NCBI GenBank assembly: GCA_963708165.1
Contig: OY970187.1
Coordinates: forward strand, 2,666,001 to 2,730,000
Direction: 5' to 3'
Length of the DNA stretch: 64,000 bases
Source of the DNA: Rubricoccus sp963708165
GTDB lineage: Bacteria; Bacteroidota; Rhodothermia; Rhodothermales; Rubricoccaceae
Below, piece after piece: positions 42,952 through 52,538 of this stretch (the first letter of the stretch is position 1; every line of letters begins with the position of its first letter). The notes beneath the pieces are model-generated. The model had not been told where the DNA came from and did no database searches. It saw only the letters and a list, made by a program, of their open reading frames with translations. A program made the position numbers and the translations under genes.

Positions 42952-45210
42952 ATGGCCGACGCCACTCCCACCGTCCCGCCCGTCCCGCCTCTGGCGGACC
43001 CGACCGCGCCCATCGACGGCAAGCACAAAAAGCCGCTGGGCTGGGTGCCCTCGCTGTACTTCGCCGAGGGCGTGCCGTACATGGTGGTGGCCGTGCTCTC
43101 GGTTCTGCTGTTCAAGCGGCTAGGGCTGAGCAACACCGAGATCGCACTGTTCACGAGTTGGCTCTACCTGCCGTGGGTGATCAAGCCGTTCTGGAGCCCG
43201 CTCGTCGAGATGGTCAAGACGAAGCGCCTTTGGATCATCGCGATGCAGGTGCTGATCGGCGGCGGTCTGGCGGGCGTGGCTCTGATGATTCCCACGACGG
43301 GCTTTGTGCAGGGCACGCTGGCGTTTTTCTGGCTCCTGGCGTTCTCGTCGGCCACGCACGACATCTCGGCGGACGGCTTTTACATGCTGGCGCTGGACGA
43401 GGGCGATCAGGCGTGGTGGGTCGGCTGGCGGAGTACGGCGTACCGCGCGGCCATTTTTGGCGTGCAGGGCTTGGTGCCGCTTCTGGCGGGAAGCCTCGAA
43501 GCGTCCACAGGCCTGGAGCCGGTCGTCGCGACGGTCCAGGCTGTTCCCGCTGCCTCTGGCGACGCGCTGATCGACGAGAACGCGTTGCCGCTCACGCTGA
43601 CGCCGCAGACCGCCGAAGCGGGCGCAGCCCGCGAGGACCTCACGGTCCTCATCGACGCCGAGGCGGTAGCGATCCCTCTCGCCTCTCGCCCCGCCGACGA
43701 AGTGGCGGCGCTCATCGAGACCGCCAAGGCGCGCAACGCGGCCAACGGCTTCTACGGCGGCGAGGTGCAGTCTCTGGCGCCAGAGGCGTTCCCGGATACG
43801 CTCGTACAGGCCGACTCGGTCGGTGCAGGCATCACCGATGGTCTTGCGGCGTCGGATTCGCTCGCGGGACTGGCGGCGGCAGACCCCGTCGATATGCTCG
43901 CGGCCGAAGGGCCTTCGGGGGAGACGGAAATACCTGTGGGCGCGACGCCAGAGGCGGAGCAACTGTCGTGGTGGGGGCGCACCATTTCGGGGCCGCTGGG
44001 CCGCGCCATCACGGCGCTGTTCGGCGAGGACCCGACGGAGGTGTCGGCGACGGCGGGCAACGTCGGCATCGTGCCGTTCCGGCTTTCGGGGCCTCCGCCA
44101 GAGGGCGAAGAGGTGGCGGTCGCGCTGGGCTTTAGCGACGGCGACGAAAGCGTCAAGCTGATCGAGGGCGAGCGCTTCGTGTTTACCGCCGAGAACTGGG
44201 ACCGGCCGTTTGCGGCGGTCGTGCAGCTGGACAAAAACCTCGATACGCCGACAACCGCCACGTTCCGCGCCACGAGCGGCAACATTCCGCTCGCGTGGTC
44301 GATCACGTTTTTCGCCATCGCGGGCGTTTTCCTCGCGCTGACGGCGTGGCACTTCTTCGCGCTCCCACGGCCTGCCGCCGACGTGCCCAGCGCCGCGGGC
44401 GCGGGCGGAGCCTCTGGCGTGCTGCAGTACCTCGTCTTCCTCGCGCTGTTCGTGCTTTTGCTCGGCGTGCTCATCGTGCCGATGATGATCGCCGGGCTCG
44501 TCGCGCCGCGCACGACCGGGCCGTGGGGCCGCATGTTCAGGGCGCTGCCGTTCTCGGGCTCGCCTCTGGCGAACGCCATCACGACGTTTTTCGAGAAGCC
44601 GGAGATCGGCATCGCCGTGGCGTTCGTGCTGCTCTACCGCTTCGCCGAAGGGCAGGTGGTCAAGCTGGTGATTCCATTCCTGATTGACCCCGTGGAGGCC
44701 GGTGGCCTCGCGCTCACAACGGGTCAGGTCGGGATCGCGTACGGCACGATCGGCGTCGCGTGTCTCACGGTCGGCGGCATCCTTGGCGGGTGGCTCATCG
44801 CGCGCGACGGCATCGGCACGTGGCTCTGGCCGATGGTGGCGGCGATCAACATTCCCAACGTGGTCTATCTCCTGCTCGCGATCGCGCGGCCCGAGAGCCT
44901 CATCTGGGTCAACCTCGCCATCGCGTTCGAGCAGTTCGGCTACGGCTTCGGCTTTGCGGCCTTCCTGATGGTGCTGATCTACATCGCCAGAGGCACGAGC
45001 AAAACCTCGCACTACGCCATCGCGACGGGCTTTATGGCGCTCGGCATGATGATTCCGGGCATGTTCTCGGGCTGGCTGGAGGACCTCATTGGCTACCAGA
45101 GCTTCTTCACCTGGGTGCTGATCGCCACCATTCCGAGCTTTCTCGTCGCGCTACGGATCAAGATCGATCCCATGTTTGGCAAGAAGGAGAAGGAGCCCGC
45201 CGTGGCCTGA
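42952..45210 (+). CDS. MFS transporter, AmpG-like, with large periplasmic insert
   Basis: 752 residues. The first half has the AmpG-type opening (GWVPSLYFAEGVPYMVVAVLSVLLFKRLGLSNTEIALFTSWLYLPWVIKPFWSPLVE) and FFWLLAFSSATHDISADGFYMLAL. The second half resumes with FEKPEIGIAVAFVLLYRFAEGQVVKLVIPFLIDP and GQVGIAYGTIGVACLTVGGILGGWLIARDG. In between, about residues 183-470, lies a soluble insert with no membrane segment until ITFFAIAGVFLALTAW. Its end (VFTAENWDRPFAAVVQLDKNLDTPTTATF) resembles Calx-beta-like strands. AmpG imports muropeptides in enterobacteria; the substrate here is not known. ATG at 42952. Confidence 0.85.
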   Translation: MADATPTVPPVPPLADPTAPIDGKHKKPLGWVPSLYFAEGVPYMVVAVLSVLLFKRLGLSNTEIALFTSWLYLPWVIKPFWSPLVEMVKTKRLWIIAMQVLIGGGLAGVALMIPTTGFVQGTLAFFWLLAFSSATHDISADGFYMLALDEGDQAWWVGWRSTAYRAAIFGVQGLVPLLAGSLEASTGLEPVVATVQAVPAASGDALIDENALPLTLTPQTAEAGAAREDLTVLIDAEAVAIPLASRPADEVAALIETAKARNAANGFYGGEVQSLAPEAFPDTLVQADSVGAGITDGLAASDSLAGLAAADPVDMLAAEGPSGETEIPVGATPEAEQLSWWGRTISGPLGRAITALFGEDPTEVSATAGNVGIVPFRLSGPPPEGEEVAVALGFSDGDESVKLIEGERFVFTAENWDRPFAAVVQLDKNLDTPTTATFRATSGNIPLAWSITFFAIAGVFLALTAWHFFALPRPAADVPSAAGAGGASGVLQYLVFLALFVLLLGVLIVPMMIAGLVAPRTTGPWGRMFRALPFSGSPLANAITTFFEKPEIGIAVAFVLLYRFAEGQVVKLVIPFLIDPVEAGGLALTTGQVGIAYGTIGVACLTVGGILGGWLIARDGIGTWLWPMVAAINIPNVVYLLLAIARPESLIWVNLAIAFEQFGYGFGFAAFLMVLIYIARGTSKTSHYAIATGFMALGMMIPGMFSGWLEDLIGYQSFFTWVLIATIPSFLVALRIKIDPMFGKKEKEPAVA

Positions 45211-45246
45211 GCCTCTGGCGCGATGCTGTCTCCATTCCTCCACGCG

Positions 45247-45375
45247 TGTCATCCTGAGCAAAGGCCGCAGGCCGTAGTCGAAGGATCTATGCCGAGCGTA
45301 GCGCTTCGGCCAGCGCTCTCGCCTCGGCGTGCGACAGGGCCGCACTAGAGGTCCTTCGATTCGCTCCGCATGACA
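45247..45375. repeat. GTCATCCTGAG-type imperfect inverted repeat
   Basis: TGTCATCCTGAGCAAAGG... with GTCGAAGGATCT at the left mirrors GGTCCTTCGATTCGCTCCGCATGACA at the right. This TCATCCTGAG / CGAAGGA motif is a familiar intergenic repeat found in unrelated environmental bacteria. It fills the gap between the MFS and GNAT genes. Its middle contains GAGCGTAGCGCTTCGG-type small palindromes. Confidence 0.8.
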
Positions 45376-45421
45376 TGCCGGGAGCGCCTGTGCATATCCG
45401 CGCCTCTGGCGCCAGAGGCCG

Positions 45422-46384
45422 ATGACGATCCGAGACCTCCGCGAGTCTGACGCCGACGCGCTACTCGCGCTCTGGAACCGGAGCGCGCCGTATGATCCGC
45501 TCACGCCCGACCTGCTGCGCGAGAAGGTGTGGGCTGAGCCTGACGCCGGGCCTGTGCTCGTCGCGGTGGCAGACGAGGCCTCTGGCGCCAGAGGCGAACC
45601 CTCTGCCAGTACCCAGTACCCAGACTCCAGCCTCTTGCGAGGCTTCGCGCTGGGCGCGCTGTGGGGGGCGCCGAACCAGACGCGTGGAACCGTCAAGATG
45701 ATCTGCGTGGCGCCAGCTTCTCGGCGCGAGGGCATCGGCGGGCGGCTTCTGAGTGGTGTGGAAACGGGACTCAAGGCGCGTGGCGCCGAGGTATGCCGCG
45801 TCGCGGAGTGCTCGCCCAACTACCTGATTCCGGGCATCGACCTGCGGTACACGCCGGGCTGGTTGTTCGCGCAGAAGCACGGCTACGAGAACGTGGGTGA
45901 AGCAGTCAACATGCACGTGGACCTGCTCGCGGACGAATGGGACACGTCTGCAAAGGAGACGGCGCTAGAGGCCTCTGGCGTGAGCGTGCGCCGCGCCCGC
46001 ACCAAGGAGCGGGATGAGGTGATGGCATTTCTGGACGCGCACTGGCCCGCGTGGAAGCCGGAGATCGCGAGCACGTTCGCGCAGGAGCCGGTCTCGCTGC
46101 ATCTGGCGTGGCGCGGCTCCGCGCTCCTCGGCTTCTCGGCGTACGACGCCAACAACCGCAGCACCGGCTGGTTTGGCCCGATGGGCACGGCGCCAGAGGC
46201 CCGCGGGCTGGGCATCGGGGGCGTGCTGTGCCGCCGCTGCCTGCGCGACTTGGCAGCGCAAGGGCTGGCCTCGGCCACGATCCCGTGGGTGGCGCCGGTG
46301 GGCTTTTACGCGCACTACGCGGGGGCGCACGTCTCGCGGGTGTTCCACCGGTTCGAGAAGCGGCTGGTGCCTCTGGCGGGGTGA
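45422..46384 (+). CDS. Tandem-domain GNAT N-acetyltransferase
   Basis: 320 residues forming two GNAT domains. The first (residues about 1-165) has TIRDLRESDADALLALWNRS and the acetyl-CoA loop VAPASRREGIGGRLLSGVE. The second (175-315) has VSVRRARTKERDEVMAFLDAHWPAW, GWFGPMGTAPEARGLGIGGVLCRRCLRDLAAQG and GFYAHYAGAHVSRVFHRFEK. The second P-loop-like acetyl-CoA motif (RGLGIGG) is the better preserved, so that half is probably catalytic. Substrate unknown. The linker at 48-60 (EASGARGEP) is made of head-to-head 10-mers. Confidence 0.88.
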   Translation: MTIRDLRESDADALLALWNRSAPYDPLTPDLLREKVWAEPDAGPVLVAVADEASGARGEPSASTQYPDSSLLRGFALGALWGAPNQTRGTVKMICVAPASRREGIGGRLLSGVETGLKARGAEVCRVAECSPNYLIPGIDLRYTPGWLFAQKHGYENVGEAVNMHVDLLADEWDTSAKETALEASGVSVRRARTKERDEVMAFLDAHWPAWKPEIASTFAQEPVSLHLAWRGSALLGFSAYDANNRSTGWFGPMGTAPEARGLGIGGVLCRRCLRDLAAQGLASATIPWVAPVGFYAHYAGAHVSRVFHRFEKRLVPLAG

Positions 46385-46397
46385 GCCTCTGGCGTGG

Positions 46398-46772
46398 TCA
46401 GCCGTCGCCAGAGGCAAGCAGGGTTTCGACGGCGGTAACGAAGCGCTCTGCGTCGGCGATCAGGTCGCGGGTGGCGCCGGCGTCGAAGACGGAGAACCCG
46501 TCGTAGTCGGCGTTGAGGCGGGCGCTGAAGGTCATCGCGAGAACGCCAGCCTGCACGGCATCGAAGGATCCCTCGGTTACGAAGCGGAGCCGGAACCTGT
46601 TGTGGACCCCGCTGTGGGTCTTTGGCGCTTCCCCTTCTGCCGCGAGAGCCGAACGGGCCGCGTAGAACGTCGCGTAATACGCTCGGTTGATCGCCGTCCG
46701 AACGTGGCCAGAGTCTACGGAGTCGCGTGCGGAGGCGAGCGCTTCGTGGGCGAGTTCGAGGTCCCGGTTCAT
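46398..46772 (-). CDS. HEPN domain protein, partner of the MNT protein
   Basis: 124 residues, all-helical. The signature is HVRTAINRAYYATFYAARSALAAEG (residues about 23-47) followed by THSGVHNRFRLRFV, typical of HEPN proteins encoded with minimal nucleotidyltransferases. HEPN toxins of this kind are RNases with an R-x4-6-H motif; here Tyr stands where the motif His is often seen (TFYA rather than AFHA), so nuclease activity is uncertain. Its ATG (46772) overlaps the stop of the MNT gene by four bases (ATGA), showing tight translational coupling. Confidence 0.85.
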   Translation of the reverse strand: MNRDLELAHEALASARDSVDSGHVRTAINRAYYATFYAARSALAAEGEAPKTHSGVHNRFRLRFVTEGSFDAVQAGVLAMTFSARLNADYDGFSVFDAGATRDLIADAERFVTAVETLLASGDG

Positions 46773-47122
46773 GCGTGCTGGGGTTCGAGCAGGAGATCGA
46801 ACAGCACCCCGTCCTCCGCGATGTTCCACAGGAGAGGATCATCACTGCGAGCCGCCCTCGCCTCGTCCATATGGAGGACGTGGACATCGACACCGTGTTC
46901 GAAAAACAGGTCCATCACGATCGGCGTCGTCCGCCGAATCTCCGCCAGAGGTCCATCCGTCTCGCGCAGGATGACGAGCACATCTACATCCGAGTCTGCC
47001 CGCGCGTCGCCTCTGGCGTGGGAGCCGTACAGCACCGCGCGGACCAAGCGGTCGCCGTAGAGGACGTGGAGCCTCTGGCGAACCTCGTGGAGGAGGGCGA
47101 GCAGGGCGGGATCAGTGGGCAT
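46769..47122 (-). CDS. Minimal nucleotidyltransferase (MNT) antitoxin-type protein
   Basis: 117 residues. The nucleotidyltransferase motif GS-x10-DxD is intact in LYGSHARGDARADSDVDVLVIL, with a third acidic residue in the later strand (PIVMDLFFEHGVDVHVLHMD). In MntA/HepT pairs the MNT protein attaches AMP to the HEPN partner and silences it. The gene precedes and overlaps the HEPN gene, so both are made from one message. ATG at 47122. Confidence 0.88.
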   Translation of the reverse strand: MPTDPALLALLHEVRQRLHVLYGDRLVRAVLYGSHARGDARADSDVDVLVILRETDGPLAEIRRTTPIVMDLFFEHGVDVHVLHMDEARAARSDDPLLWNIAEDGVLFDLLLEPQHA

Positions 47123-47144
47123 GTCCGAATGTAGGGCGAGAGGC

Positions 47145-50100
47145 CTAGCGGTCCGCGCCCGGCTGCCCGGCGCCGCGTTCTAGAGTCTTCAAAATGGCCG
47201 CCATCAGCCTCTGGCGGGATTCCGCGTCCGGGATGGACTCGAAGGGGAAGCCCAGCGTGACGGCCCCTGGCGCGACGACGCCCGCCGAGATCGAGTTCTC
47301 CGAATAGCGCAGCGCGACGGTTCCGCGCGGACCTGAGGGGACGAGTCCGTCTGGCGCCTCCACGCGGTAGAGATCGCGGCGGTTGGCGACGTTGTACGTC
47401 AGGCGCGATCTCAGCGGCAGCAGCGCCGGACTCGCGCTCTCGACGGCGCCCGTGACGGCGGCGTAGCCGGTGCGCCAGCGCACGCCGAGAACATCCGCGA
47501 GGAAGACCTGCGCGCCAGGGTCGGTCGCCGCGTCGGAGCCCAGGTACGCGCCAGAGGCGAAGATGCGCCCGCCGGAGCGGGCGTAGGTCGTCAGCGCCTC
47601 GCGAAGCGGGGCGGGCCAGACGGCGAAGTCTGGTGCGCGGCCGGAGTCCGGGTGCGGCGGTCGTCTTCTCCTCGCCCATGACGAGGTCCACGATGGGGAA
47701 CGCCGCCAGAGGCACGAGCCCGTCCATGACGGCTTCGTCGCTCGCGCTCACGAACGACCGGCCGCTGGCGACGATCGCGCGGCCGTGGACGGCGACGAAG
47801 TCCCGCGTGTTGCCCGCGACGACCATCGTTTCCAGGTCCGCGTCTGAGCCGCCGTGGCCGGGCTGGTCGTCGTCCACCCAGGGAATGGTGGTGTCGAATT
47901 CGTACTGATCGCCGACGGTGTGTACGTCCAAGCCGTCCGCGACGCCTTCGTCTAGGTCACGGTCGAAGCCGATCCAGTCGCCCTCGGAGACCCAGGCCGG
48001 ACCGGCGGTGCGGTCGAATCCGCTCACGATGAGAACCGGCGCCGTGTTGTCGCGCCCGACGCCGACGGCCAGCGCCTCGCTCCACTCGCTCTCGCCTCCG
48101 TCGTTGACGGCCGCCACGCGCACGCTGAGCACACGCCCCGCCTCTGGCGCTGCAATCGTGATGTCGGTGCCGTCGACGAGTGTGCCGCCGTCCCAGCTGT
48201 TCTGGCCTCTGGCGTCGCGGGCGTCCTCGCGCTGGTACAGCACGTACTTCTTGGGCCGCGCCAGAGGCTCCAGCGGGTCCACCTGGGGCATCCAGCTCAC
48301 GACCACGCTGCCGCCGGAGAATGTGGCGACGAGGTGCGTCGGCGCCAGAGGCTGCGGCACGAAGCGTGTGCCGTTTTGCTCGGCGAGAAAGCGGCCCATC
48401 GACTTGTAGATCGCGCGCGAGGCGTCGCGGCGGAAGCGCGGGTCCAGCGCGTACCGCATGTCGGTCGGGTTGTGGTGCGAGAGGAGTTCGAGCAGGAGGG
48501 AGGGCACGTTGGGGCGCGTGGCCTCGGAATAGCCGCGGTTCCAATAGTCGCGGAAGGTCCAGTCTGTCTTCCAGCCAGCGCGGAGGTCACCGACGATCTC
48601 CTCTCGCGCGAGCTCAGCCAGACGGCGGTTGGCGCTTCGCGGGCGGCCGTCTGGAAATACCGTCGCGTCGTCCATGCCCTTCGTGTTGTAGATCAGCAGC
48701 GTGCCGATCACGCTGCCATCGGTCGAGCGCCCGGCATCGGTGTGGAACGCCAGCGCGAGGTCGACCGGAATGCCCAGGCCTCTGGCGTCGCGGTCGCCGG
48801 TCGGGCCGTAGGGCGCGCCGCGGAGCTGGTTGACCCACTCGCCGCGGCTCTGGTAGTCGTCCTTGTAGTCGTTCTCGCCCGAGACAGCGTAGACGGTGCT
48901 GTCTGGGAAGCCCGCGAACTGCTCGTAGTAGCGCGCACCCTCCAGCCACCGCGGGCGGCCCGAGGTTTCGCCGCCACGCTCGATCTCGCCCATGCCGCCG
49001 CCAAAGCGGACCCCGTCGGCGCTGACGGTCCGGCCGGGCGTCGCGCTGGCGTTGGTGAGCACCACGCTCGCGCGGGCCGTGCCTGCGGAGCGTGCAAAGG
49101 TGAACGTGCCGAGGTAGACCCACGTACCGGCGCCCATGGTCTGGTTGACTGCGAAGCGCGTGGTCCCGCCCGCGTGGCGCACCGAGTAGCGCGCGTCTTC
49201 CACGTTGTCCTCGCCAGAGGCATAGGACACGTACACGGCGTAGTCGCCGGTCTCGGGAATATCGGGCGCCCACACGGCCTCGGCGTTGGCCTCGCCAGAG
49301 GCCCGGATGGACCGCGCCGTGCCCAGCGTAAACGGGTTGGTGCCGGTGCGGTAGGGCGGCCGGTGCGCGAAGCCCGCACCCGCGCGGCGCCACCGCCCCC
49401 GCTCGGCGTAGCGCCCGTCCGCGCGCCCGTCGTTGTCCACGATGGCCTGGAGCGGCTGCGGGTCGCGCTCGCGCGGCATGAGCACGTTGGCGCCCGCGCG
49501 CTCTAGCATCGGCGCGAGGTTCTGGGTCACGAACGCGAACGGGAGAACGTCCTCGACGGTCGTGAACACGCGCGCGCGCTGCCACTCCCAGCGCTCCAGA
49601 CTGGCTTCGTAGTACCAGCCGTGGCTGGGCCAGATCGCGAGATGCCGCCCGGCCAGGCCTGCCTCTGGCGTGTGCGGCGCGTCCAGCCGCCGCACGAGCG
49701 GCGCCGCGCCCGGCGGAAGGGTCGCGGGCGGCACCGGCGCGTCGCTCGCCAGCAACGCCAGAGGCCGGAGCGTGCGGTCGTCGGCTGGGATCGAGCCTTC
49801 CACCACTGCGCGAACGACCGCGCCCGGAATCGCCTCGCGCACGGTTTCGGACAGACGCGCCTCAAACGCCGTCACCTCGCCCGCGCGCCACACCAGCGCG
49901 CCGACTCCGGCGCTCAGCCGCACGTCCACCTCTGGCGGCGTGCCCGGCCGCACCACGAGCGTGCGCACCGCCGCGTCTGCCGGGAGCACAAGCGGGCACC
50001 CGGTCTCGGCGCACGCCGCCAGAAACCGCTCGACCGCCTCGCGCGCCTCCACGTCTGCCTCTGGCGAGAGGGCCGGGGCCGGTTCGGACGCCGAAACTGG

Positions 50101-50211
50101 GGCCGTTGCGGTCGGCACAGAGGAGGGAGGCGTGCTCTGAGAGCCGGAACACCCCGCGAGAGTTGTCGCGAGAAGGCCCGCCAGAAGTGCAGGGAGGAAG
50201 AGACGAGACAT
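47145..50211 (-). CDS. Golvesin-like/amidase-type lipoprotein (frameshifted near 3' end)
   Basis: About 1021 residues. MSRLFLPALLAGLLATTLAGCSGS is a lipoprotein signal with lipobox LAGC. A central golvesin-type beta domain (ARSIRASGEANAEAVWAPDIPETGDYAVYVSYA, VNQTMGAGTWVYLGTFTF) is set into a zinc-amidase-like region (IFTTVEDVLPFAFVTQNLAPMLERAGANVLMPRERD; LALAFHTDAGRS; LLLELLSHHNPTDMRYALDPRFRRDASRAIYKSMGRFLA). Then come an Fn3 domain (LAPTHLVATFSGGSVVVSWMPQVDPLE) and a C-terminal domain (IVSGFDRTAGP...). The last ~165 residues are in the next frame; one extra C near 47650 explains it. Bacteroidota relatives are often labelled xanthan lyase, but the amidase features suggest action on cell wall. 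ATG at 50211; TTG at 50214 adjoins. Confidence 0.8.
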
Positions 50212-50573
50212 CAAGAAGTAAACGTGCAGGAGCGTCGTGAAAAGGTGGCGCTGGGCGAAGCGCGCGCTCTAGGTTAGCCCGCTCGCACTCATGCCGCTCG
50301 CGTGGAGCCCCACTGGCCCCGCATCTTCATCCTCGGCTGCGTTTCCGAGCAGATCTCCCGGCCCCGCCGGGACTGGACCTCCCGTTGCCCTGCGCAGCGT
50401 GACCCCTCGCCTCCCGCCAGAGGCCGCACGGATTGTCTCTCGCGAGACTCTGCTGCCATGCCTATGGCGCCGATGCGGAAGGGCTTCCAGGAACTCGCAC
50501 CGCAGGATGAAACCGCGCGGGCCTCTGGCGCCAGAGGCCTCCACGAACCGGCCACACCTCACCCTCTCGGAAC
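50212..50573. other. Intergenic region between divergent golvesin-like and nagB genes
   Basis: 362 bases without a convincing gene. It must hold the promoters of both flanking genes. I see one head-to-head 10-mer pair near 50520, further partial copies, and no clear TAnnTTTG box. Confidence 0.5.
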
Positions 50574-52538
50574 ATGACTTCCGCTTCCCAGACCACGTTC
50601 ACCCCCCGGCGCCCCGCGCCTGCCTCCCGGCAGAGCGCCGAGCGCGTCTCGGTCCTCATTTTCGATGAGCCGTCTGACCTTTCCGTTCAGGCCGCACGTC
50701 AGGTCCGCACGCTGATCGAGGCTAAGACGGCCGCTGGCGACCACGCCGTCCTCGGCCTGCCCACCGGCTCTACGCCCATCGGCGTCTACCAGGAACTCAT
50801 CCGGATGCACCGCGAGGAGGGTCTGGACTTCTCCAACGTGGTCACGTTCAACATCGACGAGTACGTGCCCATGCAGCCCGACTCGCTGCAGAGCTACCAC
50901 CGCTTCATGCACGAGAATCTCTTTGATCACATCAACGTGCCCAAAGAGAACATCCACATCCCCCGCGGCGACCTCCCGCCAGAGGCCATGGAGCAGCATG
51001 CCGCCGAGTACGAGCGCGCGATCCTGAGCGCGGGCGGCTTGGACCTGCTTTTGCTCGGCATCGGCCGTAGCGGACACATCGGCTTCAACGAGCCCGGCTC
51101 GACGCCAGAGGACCGCACGCGCCTCATCGTGCTGGACGAGATCACGCGAAAGGATGCTGCCTCGGACTTTTTCGAGGAGAAGTACGTCCCGCGAGAGGCC
51201 ATCACGATGGGCGTCGGCACCATCCTGGACGCGCGCGAGATCATCCTCATGGCGACGGGCGAGCACAAGGCGCCCATCGTGCGGCAGGCCGTTGAGGAAG
51301 CGCCCAACGCGCAGGTCTCGGCGACCTATCTCCAGATGCACCAGAACGCCACGTTCTACGTGGACCGCGCTGCGGCATCGGAGCTCACGCGCGAGAAAAC
51401 GCCCTGGCTCGTCCGCCGCGTCGATTGGACCGACGCTGCGGCCAAGCGCGCCGTCATCTGGCTCTCGCGCAAGACCGGCAAAGCCATCCTCCGCATGGAC
51501 GAAGGCGACTTCCACCGCAACCACCTCCACGACCTCGTTCACGCCAGAGGCGGCGTCGATGAGCTTTGCCGCGCGGTCTTCGAAGACCTCCGTCGCCGCG
51601 TGGTCTACAACCAGGGCTTGCCGCGCAAGAAGAAGGTCCTCGTCTTCAGCCCCCACCCGGACGACGACGTGATTTCGATGGGCGGAATGCTCCACGCGCT
51701 CGTCGAGAACAAGAACGAGGTGACCGTCGCCTACATGACCAACGGCTCGGTCGCTGTCTTCGATCAGGACGTGCGGCGCCATCTCCGCTTTGTGGACATG
51801 ACCTCAGCTGTGATGGGCTCGGCCTCTGGCGAGATCGCGACCAAGGTCGAAGGCATCATGGCCGAGATGGCTGCTAAAGCTCCCGCCGAGGTCGACTCGG
51901 ATGCTGTCCAGGAGATCAAGGCCACCATTCGCTACACCGAAGCCATCACGGCGCTCGAAGTGATGGGCCTGGGCGCCGAGCACGCCCGCTTCATGGACAT
52001 GCCGTTCTACCGCACCGGACGCGTAAAAAAGGATCCGATCTCCGAAGCCGATGTCGAGATTGTGCTGGATCTGTTCCGCGAGCTCGAACCGACGCACATC
52101 TACGTCGCAGGCGACCTCTCCGACCCGCACGGCACGCACCGCATGTGCTACTCCGCCATCGACCAGGCGCTCGTGCGCTACAACGCCGAGATCGCGCCAG
52201 AGGCCTCTGGCGACGGCGCTGCGGGCGAGACCGTGCCAAAGAAAGGCGATCCGCGCCCGCTCGTGTGGCTCTACCGCGGCGCGTGGCAGGAATGGGAGAT
52301 CGACCGCGCCGATGTCTTTCTGCCCATGTCCAAGGCGGATCTCGACCTCAAGATCGAGGCCATCTACAAGCACGAGTCTCAGAAGGACCGCGCGCTCTTC
52401 CCTGGTGCCTACGACGAGCGCGAGTTCTGGGAGCGCGCCCGCGACCGCAACACCTCTACGGCTTCCGAACTCGACGCCCTTGGGCTGCCCGAGTGCTACG
52501 CCGTCGAAGCGTTCGTGACCGTCCACGAGATGCCGTAG
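50574..52538 (+). CDS. nagB: Glucosamine-6-phosphate deaminase fused to PIG-L deacetylase domain
   Basis: 654 residues. The first ~290 are NagB-like: GLPTGSTPIGVYQELIRMH (61-79), VVTFNIDEYVPMQPDSLQSYHRFM with the catalytic Asp, and GIGRSGHIGFNEPGS (163-176), where the usual Asp-Gly-His is Ser-Gly-His, as in the Bacteroidota subfamily (commonly Thr there). The second part, from about 352, is a PIG-L/LmbE domain: KVLVFSPHPDDDVISMGGMLH (zinc-binding HPDD) and LEPTHIYVAGDLSDPHGTHRMC. Together they could remove an acetyl or other acyl group from an amino sugar and then deaminate it to fructose 6-phosphate. This fused form is known in Bacteroidota. ATG at 50574. Confidence 0.92.
   Translation: MTSASQTTFTPRRPAPASRQSAERVSVLIFDEPSDLSVQAARQVRTLIEAKTAAGDHAVLGLPTGSTPIGVYQELIRMHREEGLDFSNVVTFNIDEYVPMQPDSLQSYHRFMHENLFDHINVPKENIHIPRGDLPPEAMEQHAAEYERAILSAGGLDLLLLGIGRSGHIGFNEPGSTPEDRTRLIVLDEITRKDAASDFFEEKYVPREAITMGVGTILDAREIILMATGEHKAPIVRQAVEEAPNAQVSATYLQMHQNATFYVDRAAASELTREKTPWLVRRVDWTDAAAKRAVIWLSRKTGKAILRMDEGDFHRNHLHDLVHARGGVDELCRAVFEDLRRRVVYNQGLPRKKKVLVFSPHPDDDVISMGGMLHALVENKNEVTVAYMTNGSVAVFDQDVRRHLRFVDMTSAVMGSASGEIATKVEGIMAEMAAKAPAEVDSDAVQEIKATIRYTEAITALEVMGLGAEHARFMDMPFYRTGRVKKDPISEADVEIVLDLFRELEPTHIYVAGDLSDPHGTHRMCYSAIDQALVRYNAEIAPEASGDGAAGETVPKKGDPRPLVWLYRGAWQEWEIDRADVFLPMSKADLDLKIEAIYKHESQKDRALFPGAYDEREFWERARDRNTSTASELDALGLPECYAVEAFVTVHEMP

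Noticed and set aside
43120..45012. 630-residue minus-strand frame opposite the MFS transporter
   Set aside because: Charged, low-complexity shadow; the plus strand encodes a clear transporter.
10348..47650. Programmed ribosomal frameshifting
   Set aside because: The break sites share no slippery sequence, stop context or structure, and too many unrelated genes are involved.
50269..50562. Small minus-strand frame between golvesin-like gene and nagB
   Set aside because: No start context, no family features, and composition like other shadow frames across 10-mer copies.
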